This document shows positions 53,658 to 64,000 of a stretch of DNA of 64,000 bases, piece after piece (positions within the stretch are counted from its first letter, which is position 1; each line of letters starts with the position of its first letter). The translations under genes were made by a program, and so were the position numbers. The notes below the pieces were generated by a model, which ran no database searches, was not told the DNA's origin, and saw only the letters and a program-made list of their open reading frames with translations. Origin of the DNA: Chara braunii (Eukaryota > Streptophyta > Charophyceae > Charales > Characeae); assembly GCA_003427395.1 (NCBI GenBank), contig BFEA01000360.1, forward strand, positions 82,074-146,073, in the 5' to 3' direction.

Positions 53658-55576
53658 CTACTGACCTAAGGTATTTCCCTGAGAAGTGTTCGCAAAAGCA
53701 CCACCAAGGTTCAAATACAGGCCTATTTCCATTGGAGAGGCTACCTTCGTTGTGACATTTTTGCCTCGGCATGTTCTAGACGTATGGCCATAGTTGCCAA
53801 AGTTGAGACACATGCCCCTAGCTACTCGGTCCCTCCATACCTCGTAGTCTAAACCAAGTTTTACCCATGCGGGTGCTCCTTGGTCGCCTTGACCATTGGA
53901 CCGGCCTACTGTCTGCTTCACGGTCCGCCTATCCTTTTGTTTGATTGGCGCTACGACTCCTCCATCCGAAGTCTCACTAACGCTATCATGCTCTGTATCT
54001 TCCCCATAGTGAGGGAAGTCGTCAATCTCAGTCGCCTGACCATCGTGGTTGACAAACATGAGATTGTCTTTCTTCCTCCAATCCTGGGGAATCTTCTTCT
54101 TCCTACCATCCACTGGTCCCTGATGAGCAGTCTCAAGTTTAGCCTCTATATCTAAGGCTTTCTTGCTGAAGGTAGCGAAGTTATGCACATCGATGGAGGC
54201 CTCGTCCACTTATTCTTCACGTCTGTAGGCAGACATCTCAGATAAGTTGTGAGGAGTACCTGAGGGTCATATCGCACACCAGGCACCACGATCAAATGTT
54301 CTACGGCGTCCGTGACTTCACGCACTATTCGGTACCGTGTGGAACCGAGAGTGAATAGTGCGTCAGTGGCCTTTTGAGCCCCTTGAGGGTCATGCCACCT
54401 ATTGTACACAGTCCGTACGAAGTCCTCCAATATCTGGGTTTGGGCCCTGGCATCGAAGTTCTCACCATAGCCCTGTTGTTGCACTAGATCATTCAACCAT
54501 CGCGCTGCAGATCCCTCTAAAAAGGAAGCGGCAACTATAATTTCCTGCTCTGGTCTTGTGAGCTTGTGCCTCACATAGGTAGGCACTGTTCTCACCCAGG
54601 TGTCTAGGCGCTCATCCTTTTTCGTGTCACCAGAAAAAGGTTTAGGACTCAACAAGGGAATCTTGGGCATCCACTGCATAGGTTGAATTGGCCCAGGTGA
54701 TTGCTACAGTGGATGCATAGCCACCGAGACATGTTGCTGCATGCTAACCTTAGTCTATCCTTGCGGTGCGACTGTAGCTTCCACTGTCATTGATGGCATG
54801 GAAGAAGTATTACGAATCGGACCACTAACTGTTTCTAAACCTCTTGAAGGAGGCATGCCAAACATAGGGGAAAAGAAGGGCCCTACCGGCAACGGCGTCA
54901 CTGAGGGACCTGCCACTAAAGGGGGAGCTACATAATATTGAGGCTGCCTCATCAATGGCGAGGAGCCTGCAGTGCAACCAGAATTCGGTTATGTCAGGGT
55001 AACTAGTTCAGCCAGCACTTCCTGCTGAACACCCTGCGTTTTTGCCACACAAAGGAGTGAGTGACGTAGCGATTGAATCGCATGATCCAATGCTGACTCG
55101 TCCAGTGCTTCTAGTCTTCTTAACTCTTCCCTCCTAGTTCCTAGTCTAGTTTTTCTCAATATTGTTTTTTCTCTTCTCGTTGCTGCTTCCCTCAACTGCT
55201 GTCGCAACTCATCATGAAGGGCTTCCGCTTGGAGGATCTCATAATCCTCTGGTGTGAGAGGAGACTGCTGGTTGACTTGCGAACCAACAGACAGACTAAC
55301 GGAGCACTGAGAAACACCCTGACTAACTCATGATGAAAAGGAATGGGACAAGGCTTGTGACATGGTCGAGGTGATAGCCATTGTGGCCTTAGCGCTGGCT
55401 GCTGCTGCTCTAGACCTCCGTGATGCCACCCTCTCCCTGGCTTCCCTCCGCAGCCTCCTTTCCTCTCCTGGACCCAACTCCTGAAAAGTGATCGGTCGAT
55501 TGAGAGCAGTTTTGCGGGTAACTCTAAGATCTTCCACTAATCGTTCCTCCTCCTCAATACTAACTACCTCGCTCAT
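53658..55576 (-). pseudogene. Element C Gag, several frames, zinc knuckle damaged
   Basis: The start is MSEVVSIEEEERLVEDLR at 55576. A Pro-rich and basic segment (RRLRREARERVASRRSRAA) follows, then frames 55207-54989 and 54955-54755. The core at 54679-54152 has PKPFSGDTKKDERLDTWVR, AASFLEGSAARWLNDLVQ and WHDPQGAQKATDAL. The C-terminal frame 54209-53658 holds CLNFGNYGHTSRTC, where the second Cys of CX2CX4HX4C is Phe. The product would form the particle shell; here it is broken at several points. Confidence 0.82.
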
Positions 55577-55713
55577 GAGCTACAGTGGTGTGTGATCTCA
55601 ACTAGAACTCACGCTGTCTGTCAATAGTCCCTCTCGAGTAGTCACTTGTCCCTCATGAGCTACAGTGGTGTGTGATCTCAACTAGAACTCACGCTGTCTG
55701 TCAATAGTCCCTC
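55572..55713. repeat. 80-bp tandem duplication at the gag start of element C
   Basis: A segment of about 62 bases starting CTCATGAGCTACAGTGG at 55572 is repeated exactly 80 bases away at 55652. The duplicated piece includes the complement of the gag ATG, so the minus-strand leader has an extra upstream ATG at 55656. The spacer CTCGAGTAGTCACTTGT also occurs at 55913. Confidence 0.85.
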
Positions 55714-57144
55714 GTTCCTCCACAGAATACAATGCAGCAAGGAATGGTTTATCCTATCTGCAACTGTCTGTCAGTTGTCACCAAGTATGTACAACTAAAT
55801 AATCAAAAATAAAAATAAATTACCTGTGGAGACTCATGCTGGATGGTAGTTTGCCCAATTAGTCCAGTGGCGAACAGTTGCCAGAATCTTCCCTCCCCCT
55901 GTATCCCTCTCGAGTAGTCACTTGTGTCGACGTCCTGAGCATCTGGTTGAGTAGCGTATCTAAAGGTGTGCAATCCGTCCCACCCCTGTGCCCCAAGTCT
56001 ATACTAAGCCTGTCAGCCCTGCACCTTGTTTATCCTCGCATGCAACGAGCCTTACTTCCGGTTGATCTGGCTGATCAAGAGGCAGTTTAAGGACAACCCC
56101 GAAGGTCCTCAGGAATTATTTAACGTCGCAGACAGGACGACCATCATAACCAAGGTTTAACTAGAACCATCCAGAAATATTTATAGACGGTCTGGTGAGC
56201 ATCTCTTATAACTGCCATTTCGTCAAAATGGACATCTTTTATTTTTTGGACGAAATTGAAACCAATTTTTTTGGCCGAAAACTCGTCAAAATTTGTTGTT
56301 CTTGAGGGTCAGGCGTTTTACAAACGCTGGACCCCTGGCTGAACATGGACCTAGCTTGAGACCAGGTACCTCCAGACAGTCCTGCCTGGAGGTGCCTGGT
56401 CTCAAGCTAGGTCCATTTACAGCCAGGGGGTCCAGCGTTTGTAAAACGCTGGACCCTCAGGAACAACAAATTTTGACGAGTTTTCGGCCAAAAAACTTAG
56501 TTTCAATTTCGTTCAAAAAATAAAAAATGTCCATTTTGACGAAATTGTTGTTTTATAGGGTTGGCATGCCCAGCATGACCTCTATTGTAGAGCAAGCAGA
56601 ACCAAGGACTTGCGACAAAGTATGCGTGTACTTCCCAGTGGGTTGGCGTGGTGACCGTGACCCCAGTGCTTCGTCCAGGGCCCTTCAGAGGCTTCACCCG
56701 TCTCCCACCAACTTGCTTCCCAAGAAGAATGTCGACTCTCAAGGTTGAGCGCTCGCAACACTTCACAATGAGAGGACTCCCAAGACAGAACTCACTTCCT
56801 CACGGTAAGAAGTAATGAAGAGGGTAGATGAGGATGAGAGCAACGCACCTCATAATGTTGCCCCCAACCACAAATTTCTCACATGCAACCTGGCATGCAT
56901 TTATGATGACTGGTCCTTGCCTTGCACAACAAACAACGAAAGGCAGTTCCACCTCGGCTTGAATGCCACATCAACGAGCTCTCATCATCCAACGTACATC
57001 CCTATGTCACCTCATAGCCTTCCCGGCGCGCTCACATGACCCTGGGCCGCCTATCGTTCAACAACCAAGCATTATCACTGCCCCATCAGTCATGTGAAGC
57101 ACCAAACCGCTATTGTGAAGAACCAACAAGTGTAGTTCGAACCA
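55714..57144 (-). mobile_element. Element C 5' leader
   Basis: Non-coding leader between gag and the primer site. Its parts match the leaders of A (10140-10530) and of E in inverse orientation. It hosts the palindromic insertion at 56211-56555. Small frames such as 56815-57039 have no support. Confidence 0.7.
56211..56555. mobile_element. Palindromic TA-target miniature element, about 345 bp
   Basis: Arms of about 160 bases, 56217-56375 and 56385-56545, are nearly perfect reverse complements; for example ATTTCGTCAAAATGGACAT against ATGTCCATTTTGACGAAAT, and GGTCTCAAGCTAGGTCCAT against its complement near 56340. TATA lies at the left edge and TTATA at the right edge. Element A has the corresponding uninterrupted leader near 10418 (CTCTCATATGGCTGGCC). 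This points to a Tc1/mariner-like (Stowaway-type) or fold-back insertion at TA. No protein is encoded. Confidence 0.85.
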
Positions 57145-57156
57145 GCTCCGATACCA
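57145..57156 (-). other. Primer-binding site of element C (initiator Met-tRNA type)
   Basis: The minus strand reads TGGTATCGGAGC, three bases inside the 5' LTR. It is one change from TGGTATCAGAGC, the common plant site complementary to the 3' end of initiator Met-tRNA. This fixes the transcription direction of C as minus. Confidence 0.92.
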
Positions 57157-57159
57157 AAT

Positions 57160-58142
57160 TGCAAGGAAAATGAGCAATAGCGAGATGACAGAATCCAGAA
57201 TGCACAATCACATTGAAAGCCAGAAAGTCTCACAGTGTCCAGAAAGCAGCATTGCACCAATATTACACCAATGGAGAATCGGAACACTGAAACCCAATGT
57301 CAATCAGAGCTTACTCTCGCCATCACCAACATACGTGTCCAGGCCCTTCCCTTCTACTTGGCGCTCGGCGCCCAGACAATTCCCCACACAGCTACTATCT
57401 GCCTACGAATTCACAATGCAACGGTTGACGTCAGCAGCCACCGAAGTACATGAAGATGTCGCCCAATGCGGACCATCGCCAATACCAGGTATGAGCCCGC
57501 ACATCATTATCCTCATCTCTACTTCTCTCTCTCTCCCTCGTCTTTGTTCCTCATCTTCCTTCTTTACACCCGAAGACCACCACTACGCCTTGCTATAACA
57601 CCAAGCCTCCGACTAATATGGAGGTTGGGCTGTGGCGCTGCCCTCAGCAGCGCCCTTCCTTCTTCACGACCACATGTGTGTTGCACCATGCTCTGCACTA
57701 GCAGAAGCAGCGCTGCCACAAACTAGCATGTGCCCAAATGAAATGCCACGCAGCGAACTCTTTCCTATATGGAAAGAGTTTGGTATGTCCTGCGGCCTGG
57801 CTGGGTTGGGCCTGCGCCCTGAAGCTTCCGGTAGGCCCCAGGTAGTTGGCTCCTTGCTGCTGCTGCTGGGCCTCGTTCAGTTACACCTCCCAACTGTCTG
57901 AGTATATTGCTGCGAATGTGGCCCAGGGCCTGCCTTTCAAAAAAGGCCCAGAAGGTCGTGGAAAGTATTTGCTGCTCGCGACCTGGGTTCCCTCAACCAG
58001 CTGACGCGACAAAATTGCCTGAACCCCAAATACGAAATTGACAGCATTGGGCCTCTCGTGATTTGTTAGGCCCGCCTTCACTTAGGGCGGGCACACTTGC
58101 ATAAGGTTCCCCTTAGGCCTGCCGAGGAGCCAAATCCTCGCA
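57160..58142 (-). mobile_element. Element C 5' LTR
   Basis: 983 bp, partner of 49014-50002, with the same TG/CA ends. The outer flank AAAT (58143-58146) repeats AAAT at 49010-49013, a 4-bp target duplication (5 bp, AAAAT, if the terminal A of the LTR is counted). It would hold the promoter for the minus-strand transcript; no TATA box can be assigned with confidence. Confidence 0.93.
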
Positions 58143-58345
58143 AAATAAATTAATCCTTTTTCGAAATTTGAAAATACTTTTGATTGAAGTTTTGAATTAA
58201 TTAATTTAATTTTTCATTTTTTAATTTTTTGTAACTGGAAAATACTTTCGAATTAATTCATTTTTTTTTTAACTTTCTTTTTTGAAATTAATAAATACTT
58301 TTAATTAACTCTTTTTTGAAATTTTTGTAATTCGAAAATACTTTA
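58143..58345. repeat. AT-rich host repeat, part 4
   Basis: Repeats of the form GAAAATACTTT followed by AATTAATTAA, at about 58169, 58235, 58284 and 58334, with a spacing of about 50-65 bases. The same motif occurs at 48175, left of hAT element 2. It is the pre-insertion neighbour of element C. Confidence 0.7.
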
Positions 58346-58413
58346 GAGTTAATTAATCTAGCCTACCAGTTGGGCCGCCCGGGTCACCCTATTTTCTCGG
58401 ACGGCCCGACCGT

Positions 58414-59583
58414 TGTTGCATACTAGTGAAGTGAACACAAGTATGATGCAGAACCCAGAACCGACCAATAACAAAGAGCAATATAATGCGGAGGAAGACA
58501 AGTAAATATAAATCTGACTCACACCTGACTCGGACTATGTAGAGACTCACACCATACATTCCTCGGGTGGGAGGCCTGGCGCTTCAAGCATGGAAGACAA
58601 TGCCAAGGCCTGCACAATCATGCACACACGAAATGTAGGGAGAAAAGACGAAGAAAGGAGGAGAGATGATGCTGAACACCAATATAACCGAAATAGAAAT
58701 CCCAACATGACGAAGATACAAAGTCTCGAAATGTTGAAGATACAGAATCTCGTAATGCCACTGATGTCAGATTTCCGACAAAGTCCACTTAATGTCTCAA
58801 TGCAAAATAGTCGCAGTCCTTATGTCACCCATAGTCCACCTCTGATCTCTGCCCAGATAGTAGTCCAGAATATAGAACGTTAGAAGGAGGTCATGATAAT
58901 GATGAACAAGAAGAAGAAGAAGAACATAGAGGGGCATAGGAGAAGGTGGAGATGGAGAGGTGGGAGGAGGAGAGTCCTCACTCCCTTATCGAGTGTCCAG
59001 ACACCAACCTGCTGACGCAACGTGGTGCCTTGGAGCTGTTGAAGACTCGCCCTCGACACTGGAGCTATGGCGCTCACAGGTAGGTAGCAGGTAGGACTCT
59101 ACTCACTCCTCTCTCTCTCTCCTCTGCAGCTAGCGCTACACCTAGCGCTCTGCCTGGAGCTGCTCTAAACCCAAAATAGCGCAGCGCTGCTGCTCCTCAA
59201 TGTTGCAGCCTCAAAGTGTCTCGAACAGACCGCTGGCCGGTACTGAGTACCGGTGGTGGCTTGTTCGGCCTGGCTGTTGAGAACCCGTGTCGTGATCTGG
59301 ACCGTAGAGAGATCTGACGGTTCAGATCGGACCCGCGGGGAAGCGACAGCCTCAGTCTTCGGCCGCCAGGCTCAAACGGAAAATGTTTGAGCCGGTTTCC
59401 CGCTTAGGGCCTGCAGTTACAGACCCATGTCTGAGTCCGGTTGCTGGAGGCCTAAGGTCGGCCTTTCCAAAGGTCCGGCCTTTAACCCCGGCTGGACTGG
59501 CCCAGCGTGGCCACCGTCTTGGATAACCCCCTAGACCTAGTCGTCGGGCCTAGTAGGGCCCGCGTGGAATCCATTATGTAACA
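58414..59583 (-). mobile_element. Candidate 3' LTR of element F
   Basis: The segment starts TGTTGCATACTAG and ends CATTATGTAACA on the plus strand, so the termini are TGTT...AACA. It lies directly beyond the Pol end of the minus-strand element F. No polypurine tract is clear on its inner side, and the second LTR is outside the window, so the exact borders are uncertain. The frame 59982-59482 overlaps its right end. Confidence 0.4.
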
Positions 59584-60184
59584 CAAGACCGAGCTACCTG
59601 TGAGGGCGAAGTTGTCTATCCGAAACCTGGGTGGGTCGGGAGGGAAGAACTTTGTCCTTGGCAAGCCATGTCTTTCATAGTCAGAGAAGATGAGTGGTGC
59701 AGATGCCTGTAAATCTGCTCGGGAGATCTGGCGAGTGTCGTCAACATCACATTGTTTGACTGTGACTTGATACTGCATTGGCTTGTTGCCATGTTTGCGG
59801 TGCGTGATGACACGGTCAACTTCCTGATGTCTGTCCATGGAGGGTGAATCCTGTGATCGCTTGCCTGGAAACTCGTCGGCCGAAGGTGGTGTGTGAACAG
59901 CCAACTTCAATCCATGAAAGACCGGGTGCACGGTGAGGTGCGGTGGGATGTTTATCACAAAGGAAGGGCCCGGCAGGGTCATCGTCGACTGCAGAAATTA
60001 CCTTCCATGGTCCGAACCATTTGGGGAGGAGTTTGCGAGAAACATCCTGCTCAAGCGCGAATTCCTCAGCGAGGACCCAGACAAGTTCACCCTCATAGAA
60101 AGGACATGGGATACGACGTCGGTTAGCTTGTTGTTGCATGCAGACTTGAGCTTTTTGCATATTTGCTCGGGCTTTGATCAGCAA
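59584..60184 (-). pseudogene. Element F integrase C-terminus and chromodomain
   Basis: Frame 60184-59816 has RRIPCPFYEGELVWVLAEEF and LPKWFGPWKVISAVDDDP, the GPY/F module. After a shift, 59982 onward reads FVINIPPHLTVHPVFHGLKL, then DRHQEVDRVITHRKHGNKPM, YQVTVKQCDVDD and SRADLQASAPLIFSDYE. The last part is a divergent chromodomain in which the usual Trp-Lys-Gly-Tyr is not kept. Confidence 0.75.
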
Positions 60185-60277
60185 CTCCCTGTACTTCTGA
60201 GTGGAAGCGGGAAAGCAAGCGACATCTATGTTGGCAGCCCGAGGGAGAAGAAGATCACCGAAAATACGACCCTTCAG

Positions 60278-60988
60278 TCAACCGTGATGCAACTCATACT
60301 GAGTCACACAGCTCGCCGGGTGCACCGAAGTGTTGTAGGCGAACTCGATATCCGGAAGGCGGTCAACCCAATCTTTCTGGTCCGGACGGATAAGAGTACA
60401 GAGCATCATCTGAGCGGTTTGATGTGCCCGCTTAGTCTGTCCATCTGTTTGTGGGTGCCGAGTGGAACTCGGCTTCATTGTCGTACCGGACTCAACCATA
60501 AGGGATGTCCAAAACGTCGACATGAAACGAGTATCACGCTCGCTTACGATGTCTTCCGGAACACCATGGTTGCAAATCGAGTCGGTGTGCAAGAGTCGTG
60601 CGAGCTCGGGTGCTGCAGCATGATACTTGCAGGGAAGAAATTTGGCGTACTTGCTCAAACGGTCAATGACCATGATGATGTCATCATGACCAAGGCGATC
60701 GCAGAGAAACGGGTCTGTAACGTCCATAGCAATGGAGAGGCACAGTTCTTGAGGAATCGACAATGGTTCGAGTTTGTCGTGAGGGAGCTGATGTCGTCCT
60801 TTGTTGCGCTGACAAACTGAACATGACTGCATGTATTTATTGGCATTGTGAAGGACATCTTCCCAGTGAAAACGCTGGCGAAGGCGTGCCAAAGTACAGG
60901 TGATGCCAAGGTGTATCGATAGTCGCGAGTCGTGGAATTCGCTCAGAAGGCGAGTACGCAAGATGTGATCGCGTGGCAAGCATAACAA
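60278..60988 (-). pseudogene. Element F integrase (236 codons)
   Basis: The frame has the zinc region HDSRLSIHLGITCTLARLRQ and CSVCQRNKGRHQL, and the core SIAMDVTDPF, MVIDRLSKYAKFLPCK, EDIVSERDTRFMSTFW and STRHPQTDGQTKRAHQT. The family usually has Ser-Asp-Arg-Asp at the second metal ligand, but here it is Ser-Glu-Arg-Asp, and the catalytic Glu after HPQTDGQT is Lys. The frame is open over most of the domain but should be inactive for strand transfer. Confidence 0.85.
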
Positions 60989-61588
60989 GTCCTTCCCTCA
61001 CGTATGCATAAGCAAATACCCGTTGGAGATGTGATAATGACCTGTCGGTGGGTGCATCCGCTGCTTGATTGGCGGTGCCTAGAATATGGACGAAATTGAA
61101 GTGGAATTGGTCAATGAAATACATCCATCGCCGATCGTGCTTGTGACCGTGTCCTGCGTTTTATAGTAGGTCAATGGATTATTGTTCGTATTCCACGTAA
61201 AACGTCGACGTCCGAAAAGAAAGTGTTGCCATCGTTTGAGAAAAGTGATGAAAACCAGCAACTTTTTTTTCCTAGCGTCATATAGAGAATGGACCAGAGA
61301 CACTTTTTGGGAGAAGTACTCGACCTGGTGTCAATCATCACCGTCGTGCTGTTCCAATATCGCACGAATGTCGTATCCGGAAGCGTTCGTAGTCACTCGG
61401 GTACGTAGGGTGGGATCATAAATGTGAAGGGCGGGAGTGTGTAGCATGGCATCCTTCAATGCCTGGAATGTATTACGGGTTGTGTCGTCGAACTCGAAGG
61501 GCACCTTCGGAGACTGAAGCCTCGACAATGGTGCAGTAACTTTGGAGTAAGAGTCGACAAAACGTTGGTAATATCCAGCCAGACCCAT
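60837..61588 (-). pseudogene. Element F RNase H and connection
   Basis: Frames 61588-61331 (MGLAGYYQRFVDSYSKVTAPL, FQALKDAMLHTPALHIYDP, VTTNASGYDIRAILEQHDGDD), 61365-61079 (WSILYMTLGKK in one frame and WQHFLFGRRRFTWNTNN in another) and 61124-60837 (FNFVHILGTANQAADAPTDR) give the RNase H order. The first catalytic Asp (TTDAS) is Asn. At least two frameshifts are present. Confidence 0.8.
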
Positions 61589-61624
61589 GAACGAGTATAT
61601 CTTCGTTGTGGTACGGGGTTCTGG

Positions 61625-62512
61625 TCAGTCCACAATGGCTTGGATCTTGTCCGCTAAGGGACGAACGCCTTGCGGCGTAACATAATGGTCCAAGTACTCC
61701 AGCTCTTGCTGTGCGAATTCGTGATTTGCTTTATACTTGGTCGTGCAAAGCTTTTCTAGAACAACGCGAAGGTGTTCGAGATGCTTGTTGAACGTCCGAC
61801 TATAAACCAAGATGTCATCGAGGTAAATCATGAGTACGGTGCGGTCGAGTAGGTCTCGAAACTCGGTCCCCAGAGCTGCCTGGAAGGTTGTCGGGGCATT
61901 GGTGAGGTCGAATGGCATTACGACCCACTCACAATGCCCATACCGTGTTTTGAAGGCGGTCTTGTACCGATCTTGGGGCTGGATTTCAATCTGGCGGTAG
62001 CCAGTCTTCAAGTCCAACTTTGAAAAGTATGTGGCACCGCCCAATCTCTCAAAGAGATCATCGATCCGAGGGAGAGGGCCGCCGTTCTTCACGGTTTGTG
62101 CGTTATGTTTTTGATAATCTATGCACAACCAGAGGTCCTTGTTCTTCTTTCGGATTAAGAGAACCGGGGCACCGTAGGGCAAACAACTCAGGTGAATCCA
62201 ACCCTTATCTAAGAGGTCATCAAGTTGTCCGCGAAGCACCTCGAGTTCCTCTTCACTCATCCAGTAAATACATCCTCGCGGAGGGACGACACCGTCCTCG
62301 AGGCTTATCCCGTGATGTATGGGCCAATCCGAGACCGTTCCAGCGGGAGCTGCAAAGACGTCTCCATAACCATCTAAGAGTTGAAGGATACGTGGGTCCG
62401 GTGGTGATGTCTTCGGTCCGTCCGTCGGAGGGATCACATGCGAAAAACATATTCCGAGCTCATCGACGTTGTTCCGAGTAATAGCATCGCGAGTCCTCGC
62501 TGAGGAGACCAC
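61625..62512 (-). pseudogene. Element F reverse transcriptase, catalytic motifs intact
   Basis: The 295-codon frame covers the N-terminal linker (DGYGDVFAAPAGTVSDWPIHH), the fingers (GWIHLSCLPYGAPVLLIRKKN, LCIDYQKHNAQTVKN), and the palm YFSKLDLKTGYRQI, VVMPFDLTNAPTTFQ and MIYLDDILVYSR. The thumb is QELEYLDHYVTPQGV. The first Asp and the YLDD box are both present. It ends at a stop at 61625, after which RNase H continues in another frame. It is the only RT of the window with its catalytic residues in one open frame. Confidence 0.9.
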
Positions 62513-62559
62513 GTGGCCACCAATCGAAGTGTGAGGAGGCGGGACCGTACACGGGACTA

Positions 62560-63327
62560 GCTCAATGTTCCGATCACGGACGTGAACGGTGAGGTGATAA
62601 AGTTCACCGGGTGGTCGGCGCTACGCAACCAAGACATGCCTAAAATCATGTCGAACTTGGTATTGAGGATGTCAAAAGACACCGACTTGTACGCAAGTGG
62701 GGCAAAGTAAACCAGGACGCCGTCAACGCATCAATCAATCGATTTTTGCATGTGTCCGTCCGTGAGTGTTAGTGTGTTGGCTGCATTTTCCTTCAAACGT
62801 GGGGGCCAAGGCCAGTGCGGGCCATAAAAGTTTGGCTCATATATTTTCGAGACGCTCCGCAATCAATCAAGGCATTGCAGGTTGCCTTTCCTATCTGAAT
62901 GCGGATATAGCAGAGGGGTGCGTTGTGGTCGACGTACCTTTGGGATGCGTGCTCGCGGTTGATCTTAGCAAGATAGGCGCGAATATCGACAACCGCTACT
63001 CCGTCTTCCGTCAACGGAGCTGGTACTGCAGCATGCAAGAAAGCGTGTAGGTTGGCCATTAAGGCATTGCCATGCAGCTTGGGCAAGGATCCGATCGAGG
63101 AAAGAGGCAACCATTGGAAGTCTCGACCACGCCGACGAGTCCTTAAAGTGTGTAGGCGAAAAGACCGGCTCACTTGTTGACGGTGCGCAAGCTGCACATA
63201 CGTTGGCTTTATGCACGTGACTAGGCTGGCTCAACGGTGGGACCAGCTGGACTGCATAATCCTCATATGTCAAACGAGAATCATTGACTACCATATGTTC
63301 CTCGAAGATGAAGTCGGTTCCTAGCAA
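62560..63327 (-). pseudogene. Element F retropepsin
   Basis: The frame 63197-62793 has an N-terminal linker, then APLCYIRIQIGKATCNALIDCGASRKYMSQ. The triad is D-C-G where D-S/T-G is usual, followed by the hydrophobic strand. After a stop at 62793 the fold continues in frame with FDMILGMSWLRSADHPVNF near 62660-62600, the conserved ILGxxWL strand. An upstream frame, 63327-62965, contains LLGTDFIFEEHMVV and is the linker from gag. Confidence 0.75.
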
Positions 63328-63399
63328 GGCAACTGTTTCCGGCGGAGTGGGGAGAGTCGTCGTTGCACTCCTTGCCGGTGCTTAGTTTCCTGAGCTGTG

Positions 63400-64000
63400 T
63401 GGACGAGGCACACTAGCTTTGCCCTTGTCCGTGCATTGGGCGGTCGCGTGCTTGATGCTGTTGCACCAAAGACAAGAGTTGCACTTAAGGCGGAGGTGGT
63501 AGACCTCCCGCTAATGTGATACTACGTTCACGGCTGCTGTTCAGCTCCTTCCGACGCCTGGGTATTCGCCCTCTTCTTTCGAGCTCGTATGCGTCGAGGA
63601 GGGATCGCTACCACAACATCTCCTGCACCAGAGGCTGCCGCAGCAGCGTGGTCTTCTTGTGATTCGGTTAGGATCACATTGGCATTGCATTGCTGAAATT
63701 CTGGCTTTGCCACATAGGCCGGCTGCTACTGGCGACTTCAATTGGTCGCCGTTTGTATTTAGCTCTTGATATGACTGCTTAGAAGGTCTTGTCTTGCAAC
63801 TCGTTGCCGAGAGTCGTGGTCAACCGTCGCATGACCAAGAGAAGAACTCAGATCTCAAATCCTCGAGATCGAGGCTGAATTTCAGAATGGCAACAAACTT
63901 CCGCCACTTCGTCAACCATTCTCGGGTAGGCATAGTGCCTTGGCTGCAATGGTAGAGCTCGTTCATGACCGAGTTCTTCACATTTTGGACCATGAACCAT
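63400..64000 (-). pseudogene. Element F Gag C-terminal part, running off the window
   Basis: The minus strand near 63490-63425 encodes CLWCNSIKHATAQC, a CX2CX4HX4C knuckle. Near 63990-63830 a frame reads WFMVQNVKNSVMNELYHC, then REWLTKWRKFVAIL and LEDLRSEFFS, typical of the capsid-like end of chromovirus Gag. Stops and shifts separate the parts. The rest of gag and the 5' LTR lie beyond 64000. Confidence 0.65.

Overview
This window looks like repeat-rich nuclear DNA from a streptophyte. The basis is several Ty3/gypsy retrotransposons with plant-style structure (initiator-Met-tRNA primer sites, chromodomain integrases), hAT and TA-target miniature elements, satellite arrays and an assembly gap. 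A charophycean alga with a large genome, such as Chara, would fit, but that is inference from the style of the elements and no host marker was found. I see no convincing single-copy host gene, no rRNA or tRNA gene and no CRISPR array. Almost all long reading frames are broken gag-pol remnants.

Layout. 1-530 is a G-rich 10-bp-period minisatellite. 540-12845 is a composite repeat (block X): a leader, a CTT-rich tract, about 170-bp satellite units and a 35-bp minisatellite. It has been opened by a 508-bp fold-back element (683-1190), by a 5'-truncated minus-strand Ty3/gypsy element (A, 3831-10530) and by a solo LTR (11088-12018). A second copy of block X without these insertions lies at 30356-33690 and serves as the empty-site control. 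14506-16276 and 33770-35927 are inverted copies of a block Y that ends in a 54-bp minisatellite and carries a 318-bp reading frame kept without indels in both copies.

16277-30355 holds an unusual, decayed retroelement (B, plus strand). A divergent ORF and three tandem copies of a related unknown ORF come first. They are followed by gag with a CCHC knuckle, retropepsin, RT, RNase H and integrase, and then a long hairpin-rich non-coding tail. I found no LTRs for it. 35928-36992 is the integrase and chromodomain end of another chromovirus (D), fused in frame to block Y.

38766-45696 is a plus-strand element (E) of the same lineage as A, with a decayed primer site. It is cut by what looks like the start of a short-LTR element (G, 45697 onward), which runs into a 415-N gap. 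After the gap an AT-rich repeat hosts two hAT-type miniature elements (47546-48089 and 48192-48962) and a structurally complete minus-strand element (C, 49014-58142: two LTRs, PBS, PPT, short target duplication). C itself carries a near-perfect palindromic TA-target element (56211-56555). The window ends in a further minus-strand chromovirus (F, 58414 to beyond 64000).

How the parts relate. A, C and E share gag architecture, protease, pol order, LTR start (TGCAAGG) or its complement, and leader sequence, so each shows where the others are deleted or invaded. Every element has lesions in catalytic motifs or frames, so the locus is a graveyard in which the order of insertion can be read from nesting.
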